Shown here piece after piece: positions 23,373 to 32,502 of a DNA stretch of 64,000 nucleotides; the stretch's first letter is position 1; every line of letters begins with the position of its first letter. Position numbers and translations under genes: made by a program. The notes beneath the pieces are model-generated. The model made no database searches and was not told the origin of the DNA. It saw only the letters and a program-made list of their open reading frames with translations. The stretch is taken from contig NZ_JARXWI010000011.1 of the NCBI RefSeq assembly GCF_029893085.1, positions 1 to 64,000 on the forward strand, in the 5' to 3' direction. Origin of the DNA: Parabacteroides sp. PFB2-10. GTDB lineage: Bacteria > Bacteroidota > Bacteroidia > Bacteroidales > Tannerellaceae.

Positions 23373-26210
23373 ATGGATAACAAAGAGCAAATCGAAGGCG
23401 GCCAGATCGTGGTGCTTGGCGCCCGTGTGCATAACCTGAAAAATATCGATATAGAAATCCCCCGCAACCGGCTGACGGTGATTACCGGTATGAGCGGTAG
23501 CGGCAAGTCTTCCCTGGCTTTCGACACCATCTTTGCCGAAGGACAGCGGCGCTATGTGGAGACCTTCTCCGCCTATGCCCGCAATTTCCTGGGAAACATC
23601 GAACGGCCGGATGTGGATAAGATATCCGGATTGAGTCCGGTGATCTCCATCGAACAGAAGACAACCAACCGTAATCCGCGCTCTACCGTAGGCACAACGA
23701 CCGAAGTGTACGACTTTTTTCGCTTGTTGTATGCCCGCGCCGGAGAGGCCTACTCCTATCTGAGCGGCGAGAAAATGGTGAAATATACCGAAGAGCAGAT
23801 CCTACAGCTTATACTCGACGAATACGAAGGCGAAAAGATTTATCTGTTGGCGCCGCTGGTGCGCAACCGCAAAGGGCATTACAAAGAGGTGTTCGAGCAG
23901 GTGCGCAAGAAGGGCTACCTGAATGTGCGGGTCGACGGCGAACTGAAAGAGGTGTATCACGGCATGAAACTCGACCGATACAAAATGCACAGTATAGAGG
24001 TCGTTATCGACAAGATGAAAGTCACCCAGTCAGACGAACGCCGCCTGAAAGAGAGTCTTCGGATCGCCATGAAGCAGGGCGACGGACTGATTATGATATT
24101 GGATGGCGAAGTAGGCGAAGTACGCCATTACAGCCGACGACTGATGGATCCGACCACCGGGCTATCCTATACGGAACCGGCGCCGCATAACTTCTCTTTC
24201 AACTCGCCGCAGGGCGCCTGCCCGCGCTGCAAAGGGCTGGGACAGGTGAATATCCTCGATATGGACAAGATCGTTCCGGACAAAAACGTCAGCATCTACA
24301 ACGGTGGTATATCGGCTTTGGGCAAATACCGCAACGCGCTTATCTTTTGGCAGATCGAGGCTTTGTGTGAGAAACATGGCGTAACCATCAAGACGCCGGT
24401 GAAAGATATCCCGGAAGAGGCATTGGAGGAGATCATGAACGGAACTGATGAGCGATTGACCATCAAGAATGCGTCGCTGGGCAGTTCCAACTATTTCCTC
24501 ACCTACGAAGGGGTAGCCAAATATATCATGATGCAACAGGAGAGCGAAGCCTCCGCCACGGCGCAGAAATGGGCCGGACAATTCATCAAACTATCCACCT
24601 GCCCCGAGTGCGACGGGCAACGATTGAACCAGGAGGCACGGCATTACCGCATCGCCGGCAAGAATATTGCCGAACTGGCGGAGATGGATATTTCCGAACT
24701 CTACGAATGGCTCGATGGCGTAGAGGAGAAATTAGATGATAAACAACGGGCTATTGCCGTAGAGATACTGAAAGAAATACGTTCCCGCCTAAGCTTCCTG
24801 TTGGATGTGGGCTTGGATTACCTGGCGATGAACCGTGCATCAGCCACCCTATCGGGCGGCGAAAGCCAGCGCATCCGCTTAGCCACTCAGATCGGAAGCC
24901 AACTAGTCAATGTACTTTATATATTGGATGAGCCCAGCATCGGGCTGCATCAGCGCGACAATATGCGCCTGATCCACTCCCTGAAGCAATTGCGTGACAC
25001 GGGAAATACTGTGGTGGTCGTAGAGCATGATAAAGAAATGATGCTTCATTCCGACTACGTGGTGGATATGGGACCTTTTGCCGGACGCAAAGGGGGCGAG
25101 GTGGTTTTCGCGGGTACTCCCCAAGAGATGCTTCAGGCCGATACGCTCACCTCCGCCTATCTGAACGGGAAACAGGAGATTATTGTTCCCACGGAGCGAC
25201 GGAAAGGGAACGGGAAGTGTATTAAAATCAAAGGGGCATCGGGCAATAACCTGCAACATGTCGACGTTTCTTTCCCTTTGGGCACGTTTATCTGTGTGAC
25301 TGGCGTGTCGGGAAGTGGTAAGTCTTCCCTGATCAATCATACCCTGCAACCGATACTCAGCCAGCACTTTTACCGCTCATTAGAGGATCCTCTCCCTTAT
25401 GATTCCATCGAAGGCATTGATTATGTCGATAAGATAGTCAACGTCGACCAGTCGCCTATCGGGCGTTCGCCGCGCAGCAATCCCGCCACCTATACGGGTG
25501 TGTTCTCGGATATCCGCAACCTGTTTGTCGAATTACCGGAGTCGAAGATACGGGGATATAAACCCGGCCGCTTCTCTTTCAATGTATCCGGCGGGCGTTG
25601 TGAAACATGTAAGGGCAACGGCTACAAAGCGATCGAGATGAATTTCCTGCCCGATGTATTGGTGCCTTGCGAGGATTGTCACGGCAAGCGCTATAACCGC
25701 GAGACACTGGAGGTTCGTTTCCGCGGCAAATCGATTGCCGACATTTTGGATATGACCATCAATATGGCGGTGGAGTTCTTCGAAAATCAGCCCAATATTC
25801 TGAATAAGATCAAGGTATTGCAGGATGTAGGCCTGGGATATATCAAGCTTGGACAGCCATCGACCACCCTGTCGGGCGGCGAAAGCCAGCGTGTCAAATT
25901 GGCCACCGAACTGGCGAAACGCGATACCGGCAAGACCTTGTATGTATTAGACGAGCCGACGACCGGTCTTCACTTCGAAGATATCCGCGTATTGCTTGGC
26001 GTATTGAACCGTCTGGTCGAGAAGGGAAATACCATCCTGGTGATTGAACACAACCTGGATGTAATAAAAAGCGCCGATTGGCTCATCGATATGGGACCGG
26101 AAGGCGGACGCCGCGGAGGAAAACTATTGTTTGCCGGGACGCCCGAAGAGCTGGCGGCAAGCGGTGTTGGCTTTACCTCCGGTTTTCTGAAAGACGAATT
26201 GAAAGGATAA
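23373..26210 (+). CDS. uvrA: Excinuclease ABC subunit A
   Basis: Damage-sensing ATPase of nucleotide excision repair, 945 residues, full length. The first Walker A is GMSGSGKSSLAFDT and the second GVSGSGKSSLINHT. Signatures are LSGGESQRIRLATQIGS and LSGGESQRVKLATELAKRDT, with Walker B YILDEPSIGLHQRD and YVLDEPTTGLHFED. Zinc-finger cysteines appear as CPRCKGLG/CPECDGQR and CETCKGNG/CEDCHGKRYN. priA follows 4 bp after its stop. Confidence 0.98.
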   Translation: MDNKEQIEGGQIVVLGARVHNLKNIDIEIPRNRLTVITGMSGSGKSSLAFDTIFAEGQRRYVETFSAYARNFLGNIERPDVDKISGLSPVISIEQKTTNRNPRSTVGTTTEVYDFFRLLYARAGEAYSYLSGEKMVKYTEEQILQLILDEYEGEKIYLLAPLVRNRKGHYKEVFEQVRKKGYLNVRVDGELKEVYHGMKLDRYKMHSIEVVIDKMKVTQSDERRLKESLRIAMKQGDGLIMILDGEVGEVRHYSRRLMDPTTGLSYTEPAPHNFSFNSPQGACPRCKGLGQVNILDMDKIVPDKNVSIYNGGISALGKYRNALIFWQIEALCEKHGVTIKTPVKDIPEEALEEIMNGTDERLTIKNASLGSSNYFLTYEGVAKYIMMQQESEASATAQKWAGQFIKLSTCPECDGQRLNQEARHYRIAGKNIAELAEMDISELYEWLDGVEEKLDDKQRAIAVEILKEIRSRLSFLLDVGLDYLAMNRASATLSGGESQRIRLATQIGSQLVNVLYILDEPSIGLHQRDNMRLIHSLKQLRDTGNTVVVVEHDKEMMLHSDYVVDMGPFAGRKGGEVVFAGTPQEMLQADTLTSAYLNGKQEIIVPTERRKGNGKCIKIKGASGNNLQHVDVSFPLGTFICVTGVSGSGKSSLINHTLQPILSQHFYRSLEDPLPYDSIEGIDYVDKIVNVDQSPIGRSPRSNPATYTGVFSDIRNLFVELPESKIRGYKPGRFSFNVSGGRCETCKGNGYKAIEMNFLPDVLVPCEDCHGKRYNRETLEVRFRGKSIADILDMTINMAVEFFENQPNILNKIKVLQDVGLGYIKLGQPSTTLSGGESQRVKLATELAKRDTGKTLYVLDEPTTGLHFEDIRVLLGVLNRLVEKGNTILVIEHNLDVIKSADWLIDMGPEGGRRGGKLLFAGTPEELAASGVGFTSGFLKDELKG

Positions 26211-26214
26211 TAAC

Positions 26215-28680
26215 ATGAAGTTCGCGGATGTCATCCTGCCTCTTCCCCTGGAACAAAAATACACCTACCGGATACCGCCCGACCTGGAAAAGGCGGTGGT
26301 GCCGGGAAGCCGGGTCATTGTTCACTTCGGACGCAAGCGCTATTATACCGCGATCGTATTAGAGATACATACCCGCCAACCCGATTCGGCCTACGAAACC
26401 AAAGAGATCTTTGCCCTGTTGGATCCGACGCCCATCCTGCGCCGCCCGCAACTGCGCTTCTGGCAATGGGTTTCCTCCTACTATCTCTGTGCGTTAGGCG
26501 ATGTATACAAAGCGGCGCTTCCTTCGGGATTGAAGTTAGAGAGCGAGACCGCCGTGACCTATAATGAAGATTTTGAAGCCGATGCCCCTTTGCGTCCGAA
26601 CGAACAATCGGTATTGGATGCCTTTGCCGGCGTAATCAAACTAACCGTTTCCGAACTGGAACGAAAGACGGGATTGCGGAATATCATGCCGGTCATCACC
26701 ACCCTGATCTCGAAAGGTGCGGTGATGGTCAATGAAGAGCTTAAAAAGAAATTCGTTCCGAAGAAGCAGGCTTTCATTCGCTTAGCAGCCGACTACAAAG
26801 AGGAAGAGCGCCTGAAAGCCGCCTTTGACGAACTGAAACGGGCCAAAAAGCAGGAGATGTTATTGATTGCCTTCCTGGAACTCAGCCATACGCTTCACCC
26901 TACCCTGGCAAAAGAGGTGTCGCGCAAGGAATTATTGGCATACACCCACTCCTCTCCCGCCCTATTGGACGGGCTTATCAAGCGGTGCATCCTGGAGAGT
27001 TATGAGAAAGAGGTGGGGCGCCTGCAGGCATCGGTCACGAGAACTCACCCTCTTTCCGCCCTCTCTCCGAAACAAGAACTGGCTTACGATGCCATTCATC
27101 AATGTTTCAAAGAAAAGGATGTCTGCCTGTTACATGGAGTCACCTCGAGCGGCAAGACGGAGATCTACGTACACATGATCAAAGACGCGTTGGCGTTGGG
27201 GCGGCAGGTGCTCTATCTGTTGCCGGAGATAGCCATTACGACGCAGATAACAGAACGGCTGGCACGGCTTTTCGGCGACAAATTGGTGGTGTATCATTCG
27301 AAATTCACCGACAACGAACGGGTAGAGATATGGAATCGTCTATTGCATAACAAAGAACCGATCGTGGTGCTTGGTGTCCGTTCCTCGCTTTTCCTGCCCT
27401 TCCACGACCTGGGCTTGGTGATTGTCGACGAGGAACACGAGCCCAGCTACAAGCAGCAGGAACCGGCTCCCCGCTACCATGCCCGCAACGCAGCGATGGT
27501 GCTTGCCGGTATGCACGGAGGCAAAACCCTTTTAGGGTCGGCGACTCCTTCGATCGACTCCTACTTCAACGCCACAACAGGCAAATATGGTCTGGTGGAA
27601 CTGACCGAACGCTTTGGCGATTGCCGGATGCCCGATATCCTCACCGCCGACCTGAAAGAGTTGCGTCGCAAGAAGATAATGCCGAAAGAATCCCTTTTCT
27701 CTCCATTATTGATAAAACAGATCGAAACGGCCTTGGGCGATGGCGAGCAGGCAATCTTGTTCCAAAACCGCCGAGGATTCGCACCGCAGATTGAGTGTAA
27801 GGATTGTGGCTGGGTGCCCCATTGCGAACATTGCGACGTAAGCCTTACTTATCATAAGTTCAGAAATGTATTGGTTTGCCATTATTGTGGATTTACGCAG
27901 TATGCTCCTTCGGAGTGTCCCGCCTGCAAAGGCAAAGATTTGCGCATGCTGGGATTTGGCACCGAAAAGGTAGAAGAGGAGATTGCGGCGCTGTTTCCGG
28001 CAGCCCATGTAGAGCGTCTGGATACCGATACGGCACGCACCCGTTCGGCCTACGAGCGTATCCTGGGTGATTTCGAGAAAGGGAAGACGCAAATACTGAT
28101 CGGAACGCAGATGATATCCAAAGGATTAGATTTTGGCAATGTGAGCGTGGTCGGCATACTGAACGCAGACAACCTGATGAACTTCCCCGATTTCCGAGCC
28201 CACGAACGCGCCTTCCAATTGATGCTCCAGGTGAGTGGTCGTGCCGGGCGCCGCGAGAAACAGGGAACGGTCGTCTTGCAAACCTCCCAACCCGAACATC
28301 CGATTATCCGGATGGTGCAACAAAACGACTACAAAGGCATGGTCGACCTGCAACAGGCCGAACGGAGTATGTTCCGCTATCCGCCTTATTACCGCCTGAT
28401 TGTGATGGTATTGCGTTCACGCAACGAGCAGGTATTGCGCGAGCTCTCCACCCTCTATGCCGACAAACTGCGCACCTACCTGGGCGAACGCGTACTCGGC
28501 CCCGTCACCCCCGTCATTACCCGCATACAGACACTGCACATCCGGCAGATCGTGCTGAAATTGGAGGTGACAGCCGCCGTTGCCCCTGTGCGCGAATTGC
28601 TGGCCAAGGTACATAAAGAAATGGAGGATCAACCGGCTTTTCGCCAGCTCATCCTCCACTATGATGTCGATCCGCTGTAG
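26215..28680 (+). CDS. priA: Primosomal protein N' (replication restart helicase)
   Basis: A 3'-5' helicase that reloads the replisome at stalled forks, 821 residues. It has the N-terminal 3'BD domain, then Walker A GVTSSGKTEIYVH, the DEEH box VIVDEEHEPSYKQQE, GSATPS, and eight zinc-binding cysteines in CKDCGW, CEHCDVS, CHYCGFT and CPACKGK. The helicase motifs IGTQMISKGLDF and QVSGRAGRREKQG follow. Likely co-transcribed with uvrA. Confidence 0.97.
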   Translation: MKFADVILPLPLEQKYTYRIPPDLEKAVVPGSRVIVHFGRKRYYTAIVLEIHTRQPDSAYETKEIFALLDPTPILRRPQLRFWQWVSSYYLCALGDVYKAALPSGLKLESETAVTYNEDFEADAPLRPNEQSVLDAFAGVIKLTVSELERKTGLRNIMPVITTLISKGAVMVNEELKKKFVPKKQAFIRLAADYKEEERLKAAFDELKRAKKQEMLLIAFLELSHTLHPTLAKEVSRKELLAYTHSSPALLDGLIKRCILESYEKEVGRLQASVTRTHPLSALSPKQELAYDAIHQCFKEKDVCLLHGVTSSGKTEIYVHMIKDALALGRQVLYLLPEIAITTQITERLARLFGDKLVVYHSKFTDNERVEIWNRLLHNKEPIVVLGVRSSLFLPFHDLGLVIVDEEHEPSYKQQEPAPRYHARNAAMVLAGMHGGKTLLGSATPSIDSYFNATTGKYGLVELTERFGDCRMPDILTADLKELRRKKIMPKESLFSPLLIKQIETALGDGEQAILFQNRRGFAPQIECKDCGWVPHCEHCDVSLTYHKFRNVLVCHYCGFTQYAPSECPACKGKDLRMLGFGTEKVEEEIAALFPAAHVERLDTDTARTRSAYERILGDFEKGKTQILIGTQMISKGLDFGNVSVVGILNADNLMNFPDFRAHERAFQLMLQVSGRAGRREKQGTVVLQTSQPEHPIIRMVQQNDYKGMVDLQQAERSMFRYPPYYRLIVMVLRSRNEQVLRELSTLYADKLRTYLGERVLGPVTPVITRIQTLHIRQIVLKLEVTAAVAPVRELLAKVHKEMEDQPAFRQLILHYDVDPL

Positions 28681-28687
28681 AAACGGA

Positions 28688-29425
28688 TTAGAATTCGATC
28701 CCGAATTTAAAGGTTAATCCGCCGATGTTTTTGGTATCATACCAGGAACTGCTACCTGTATAGAAATAAAACTCCGCCATTTGCAGATTGTATCCGGTCG
28801 ACAGATAGAGCGCCAGGTTGCGTCTGAGGGCAAATCGCGCACCAACCGTAGGAGAAAAATAGAAACCTCCCGGCTCATCATCATCAACAATAGCGGAGAC
28901 CCCTATACGAACGCTGGCAAAGGGAGCTATCCGTCCCTTGATAATATTCGCCCTTCCTTCGACAAAAACCGGTACGGTCGCTACATCATAATCACCATGG
29001 AAGTGAATACCCATTCCTCCACCGACAAAGAAATGTTCATTGAACTGATATCCATGACTGGTATTGATTTCTATACCATCCGACCCGTAATCGCCTAAAC
29101 CGGCAATATAACCCATATCCACAAAGCCGCGATATCCCCGGATATCACTAACCGGTTTCTTCGTAGAAACGCGCACGGTGCGCTCTCTTCGGGCAGTAGT
29201 AGGCAGAATTTCTTTGGTGATTTTTTCTACTTCGTCCATCTTGTAGACGAAAATGCTTCCGTCAGCCGTTTGGATTTTCAAGGACTCATCAGGCACCTGT
29301 TCAATCACAATGCCTTTGATGATGCTTCCATTTTTCAGGTAAACGGTTTCTCTTACTGTTTGTTGGGAAAAGGCTGTAGTCACGCATGCTATAAGCAATG
29401 CAAACACAAAAAATACTTTTTTCAT
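28688..29425 (-). CDS. Small outer-membrane beta-barrel protein
   Basis: A 245-residue protein with signal peptide MKKVFFVFALLIACVTTAFSQ. An N-terminal module (VYLKNGSIIKGIVIEQVPDE, VYKMDEVEKITKE) is often found ahead of Bacteroidetes barrels. Eight or so strands follow (GYRGFVDMGYIAGLG, HFFVGGGMGIHFHG, FASVRIGVSAIVDD, LALYLSTGYNLQMAEF) to the end GLTFKFGIEF. Function unknown. Convergent with priA with a 7-bp gap and no visible terminator. Confidence 0.65.
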   Translation of the reverse strand: MKKVFFVFALLIACVTTAFSQQTVRETVYLKNGSIIKGIVIEQVPDESLKIQTADGSIFVYKMDEVEKITKEILPTTARRERTVRVSTKKPVSDIRGYRGFVDMGYIAGLGDYGSDGIEINTSHGYQFNEHFFVGGGMGIHFHGDYDVATVPVFVEGRANIIKGRIAPFASVRIGVSAIVDDDEPGGFYFSPTVGARFALRRNLALYLSTGYNLQMAEFYFYTGSSSWYDTKNIGGLTFKFGIEF

Positions 29426-29519
29426 ACGTTAGTTTATTAAGATGTGTAGCTAATTCGATCTGAAATTTCGCGTAAAGATAAGAAAAGGAAGGAGAAAGCG
29501 GGTATCCACAGAAAATAAT

Positions 29520-29527
29520 TACTTTTG
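29520..29527 (+). promoter_or_regulatory. Promoter -7 box of the phosphatase gene
   Basis: TACTTTTG matches TAnnTTTG, 21 bp before ATG 29549. This supports that start over the in-frame codon at 29525. Confidence 0.5.
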
Positions 29528-29548
29528 CAGCCAATAAACGTGTGCATC

Positions 29549-30034
29549 ATGAAACAAGAAAAAATAAGACTCCTATTTGTGTGTATGGGTAATATCTGCC
29601 GGTCGCCATCGGCAGAGGCGGTGATGAAAAAGATGGTGGAAGACAAGCGGTTGGATGATCGGATCGAGATCGACTCGGCCGGCATCATCGGCTATCATGC
29701 CGGGGAACGGGCCGATTCGCGGATGCGGGCGCATGCTTCCCGCCGGGGTTATCGCCTGGAGTCCCTTTCACGCCCGGTGGTGACGGATGATTTTTATAAC
29801 TTCGATATGATTATCGGGATGGATGACCAAAATATTTCCGACCTCAAACGGAAAGCGCCCGATTGGGAGTCGGTTGAGAAAATTCATAAAATGACCGATT
29901 TCTCCCGTAACAAAACCTACGACCATGTTCCCGACCCCTATTATGGCGGAGATGCCGGTTTCGAACTGGTGCTCGACCTATTGGAAGATGCCTGCGAAGG
30001 CTTATTGGAATACATCCTGTCGGAGAAAAAGTAA
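29549..30034 (+). CDS. Low-molecular-weight protein-tyrosine phosphatase
   Basis: A 161-residue phosphatase. The P-loop CMGNICRS (Cys12, Arg18, CX5R) sits at the N-terminus, GYHAGERADSRMRAHASRRG follows, and the general acid lies in HVPDPYYGG near residue 130. Such enzymes dephosphorylate tyrosine-kinase substrates, often in capsule control, but no kinase or capsule gene is adjacent. The cobalamin riboswitch begins about 140 bp downstream. Confidence 0.92.
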   Translation: MKQEKIRLLFVCMGNICRSPSAEAVMKKMVEDKRLDDRIEIDSAGIIGYHAGERADSRMRAHASRRGYRLESLSRPVVTDDFYNFDMIIGMDDQNISDLKRKAPDWESVEKIHKMTDFSRNKTYDHVPDPYYGGDAGFELVLDLLEDACEGLLEYILSEKK

Positions 30035-30157
30035 ACCCTCCTCAAAAAGCAGGTGATAAAAGGATATACTACGCCAAATACGGAAATGCTTTGTTGAATA
30101 TTTTGAAATCTCTTTGGAATAATCTTCAGGAAATAGATTCACAGATCAGAAAATTTG

Positions 30158-30165
30158 TATCTTTG
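30158..30165 (+). promoter_or_regulatory. Promoter -7 box of the cobalamin uptake operon
   Basis: TATCTTTG, full TAnnTTTG match, placing the transcript start close to 30172, at the 5' edge of the riboswitch. Confidence 0.6.
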
Positions 30166-30171
30166 CCACCG

Positions 30172-30420
30172 ATTATGGTGTAACGCCTTCCATCCGGGAG
30201 GTGTTAGTAAAAGGGAATCCGGTGCAAATCCGGAGCTGTACCCGTAGCTGTAAGTTCTTAAATACCCCGGCAAATCTTTTGCCACTGATCTTTATTTAAT
30301 AGAAAAGTGAAAATGGAAAATGGAAAATAATTTTCAATTTTCAACTATCAATTTTCAATTAAACAAAGGTTGGGAAGGCGCCGGTGAAGGTAGAACGAGC
30401 CAGAAAACCTGCCATGGTTG
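30172..30420 (+). ncRNA. Cobalamin (adenosylcobalamin-type) riboswitch
   Basis: Conserved elements appear in order: GGGAATCCGGTGCAAATCCG and GAGCTGTACCCGTAGCTGTA (30213-30252), GCCACTG (30281-30287), GGGAAGGCG (about 30372-30380) and the B12 box AGCCAGAAAACCTGCC (30398-30413). Between GCCACTG and GGGAAGGCG lies an 84-nt AT-rich extension with GGAAAATGG repeats that can pair with TTTTCAATTTTCAA downstream. The first gene starts about 50 nt after the B12 box, so regulation is probably at translation initiation of the receptor. Confidence 0.93.
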
Positions 30421-30466
30421 GAATTATGCAATACCTCGGGTGAAGGTGTTGGTAAACCAAAAAAGT

Positions 30467-32473
30467 ATGCTTCATTTATTTACACGTCGTGTGTTTTGCC
30501 TGTTGGCTTGTGGCCTGGGGAGTATTTACGGATTGTACGCGCAGCAAACCGACACAACCGTTGTGCGAAATCTTTCCGAAGTGGAAGTAGTAGAAAAGCT
30601 ACGTCCTTCGGTAACTCGTCAGGGGGCGCCTTTGCAGATCATAAATCGCACGGATATCGAGCGGCTGGGCATGCAGGATCTTTCGGAAGCCGTGAAGCGC
30701 TTCTCCGGAGTGACGCTCAACGATTATGGCGGCATCGGCGGATTGAAGACCGTTTCGGTACGCAGTCTCGGCGCCAAACATACGGCGGTGAGCTACGACG
30801 GGGTGACCGTTACGGACGCGCAAAACGGGCAGATTGACATCGGGCGTTATTCCTTAGATAATGTCGATGCCGTTTCCATCTCGATCGGTCAGACCGATGA
30901 TATGTTCCAAACCGCCCGTATCTATGCCTCTGCCGGAGCTTTAAACATTCAAACAGCCAAACCAAAGTTCGACAAGAAGCCTTTCCGTCTGGAGGGAATC
31001 GTCAAAGGAGGTTCGTTCGGTTTGTTTAATCCGGTGCTTCGTTACGACCAGAAGTTGTCAGACACCTATTCCGCTTCGCTCTATGCCGACTGGCTGCGGG
31101 CGGATGGACAGTATCCCTACACCTTCACAAACGGCGATATCGTGACCGAAGAGAAGCGAAGAAACAGCGACATCAGAAGCTGGCGAACGGAGTTAAACCT
31201 CTATGCCGACTGGAAAACGAAAGGGAACCTGCGACTGAAAGGGTATTGGTTCGACTCCCGACGGGGTTTGCCCGGTTCGGTCATCCTTTACAATGATTAT
31301 CACAAAGAGCGATTGCAGGAGCGTAACGGTTTTCTCCAGGCATTATACGAAAACAATTTCACCGATAAGCTGTCATTGAAAGCGCAAGCGAAGTTCGATT
31401 ATTCCCGGACGCGCTACCAGGATTTCCATAGCAAATATATCGATGGAGAGCAAAGGGATGTGTATACCCAACGGGAATATTACGCATCTGCCGCCTTATT
31501 ATACAAGCCGATAGAGAACCTCTCCTTTTCGCTGGCGGAAGACGCCTTCTTTAATACGTTGGACGCCACCACGCCCAAATGCGTTTTCCCGGAAAGAATC
31601 TCCTCCTTGACGGCCCTGGCGGCACAATACAAAGACAATCGATTGACCGCTACGGCGAGCCTCCTGGGGACTTTTATCACGGAAGAGATCACCGAAGGCG
31701 ATCCGGCCGACGACCGCAAGCGGCTCTCCCCGGCTTTCAGCCTCTCCTACCGACTATTCAGCGATCAGAATCTGCGCCTGCGCCTTTCTTATAAAGATAT
31801 ATTCCGGATGCCGACCTTCAATGATCTCTATTACGACCGCATCGGCAACCGCGACCTCGACCCGGAAAAGGCACAGCAATACAATGTCGGATTGACCTGG
31901 AGCCATCGCTTTCCCTCGCTCGGACTGGACTATATAAGCCTGACGGCCGACGGCTATTACAATCGGGTGAAAGACAAAATCGTCGCCATTCCAACCATGT
32001 TCATCTGGAAGATGATGAATATGGGAGAGGTTGAGATCAAAGGACTGGATGTAAACCTCTCCACCCGTTTCGCCTTGCCACTTGCGATGTTCTTCCAGGT
32101 CGACGGTTCCTATTCCTGGCAATATGCCATTGATGTGACCGATAAGCAATCGAAAACCTACAAAAGCCAATTGCCTTACACGCCAAAGCATGCCGGTTCG
32201 GCTTCTGTTTCGTTGGAAAACAGGTGGGTCAATGTGAGCTGGACGCTTACCGCCGTGGGGGAACGCTACGCACTTCCACAGAATATGGAGAGTAACCGGA
32301 TGGAAAAATATACCGAACAGCAATTATCTTTCAACCGAACGTTCACCTTTGCCAAATCCTCTTTGCGGTTGCAAGCGGAGGTGGTCAATCTGACGGATAT
32401 CACATACGATGTGATCCGCTATTATCCCATGCCGGGGCGTTCGTTCAGAGCCAGTATAAAATATATCTACTAA
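30467..32473 (+). CDS. btuB: TonB-dependent cobalamin receptor (BtuB-like)
   Basis: Outer-membrane active transporter of about 668 residues. Signal peptide VFCLLACGLGSIYGLYAQ, a TonB-box-like ATTVV-type stretch (TDTTVVRNLSEVEVVEKL), plug domain (DIERLGMQDLSEAVKRFSGV, GGIGGLKTVSVRSLGAKHTA), then a 22-strand barrel. The terminal motif ...PMPGRSFRASIKYIY is typical. Start ATG 30467 is used because upstream in-frame codons fall inside the riboswitch. The riboswitch makes cobalamin or a corrinoid the expected ligand. Confidence 0.92.
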   Translation: MLHLFTRRVFCLLACGLGSIYGLYAQQTDTTVVRNLSEVEVVEKLRPSVTRQGAPLQIINRTDIERLGMQDLSEAVKRFSGVTLNDYGGIGGLKTVSVRSLGAKHTAVSYDGVTVTDAQNGQIDIGRYSLDNVDAVSISIGQTDDMFQTARIYASAGALNIQTAKPKFDKKPFRLEGIVKGGSFGLFNPVLRYDQKLSDTYSASLYADWLRADGQYPYTFTNGDIVTEEKRRNSDIRSWRTELNLYADWKTKGNLRLKGYWFDSRRGLPGSVILYNDYHKERLQERNGFLQALYENNFTDKLSLKAQAKFDYSRTRYQDFHSKYIDGEQRDVYTQREYYASAALLYKPIENLSFSLAEDAFFNTLDATTPKCVFPERISSLTALAAQYKDNRLTATASLLGTFITEEITEGDPADDRKRLSPAFSLSYRLFSDQNLRLRLSYKDIFRMPTFNDLYYDRIGNRDLDPEKAQQYNVGLTWSHRFPSLGLDYISLTADGYYNRVKDKIVAIPTMFIWKMMNMGEVEIKGLDVNLSTRFALPLAMFFQVDGSYSWQYAIDVTDKQSKTYKSQLPYTPKHAGSASVSLENRWVNVSWTLTAVGERYALPQNMESNRMEKYTEQQLSFNRTFTFAKSSLRLQAEVVNLTDITYDVIRYYPMPGRSFRASIKYIY

Positions 32474-32502
32474 CAAATACATTTACTTAAAACAACAAAG
32501 AA

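Noticed and set aside
30320-30466. N-terminal extension of the BtuB-like receptor
   Set aside because: The extra codons fall inside the cobalamin riboswitch, including the B12 box, and precede the true signal peptide.
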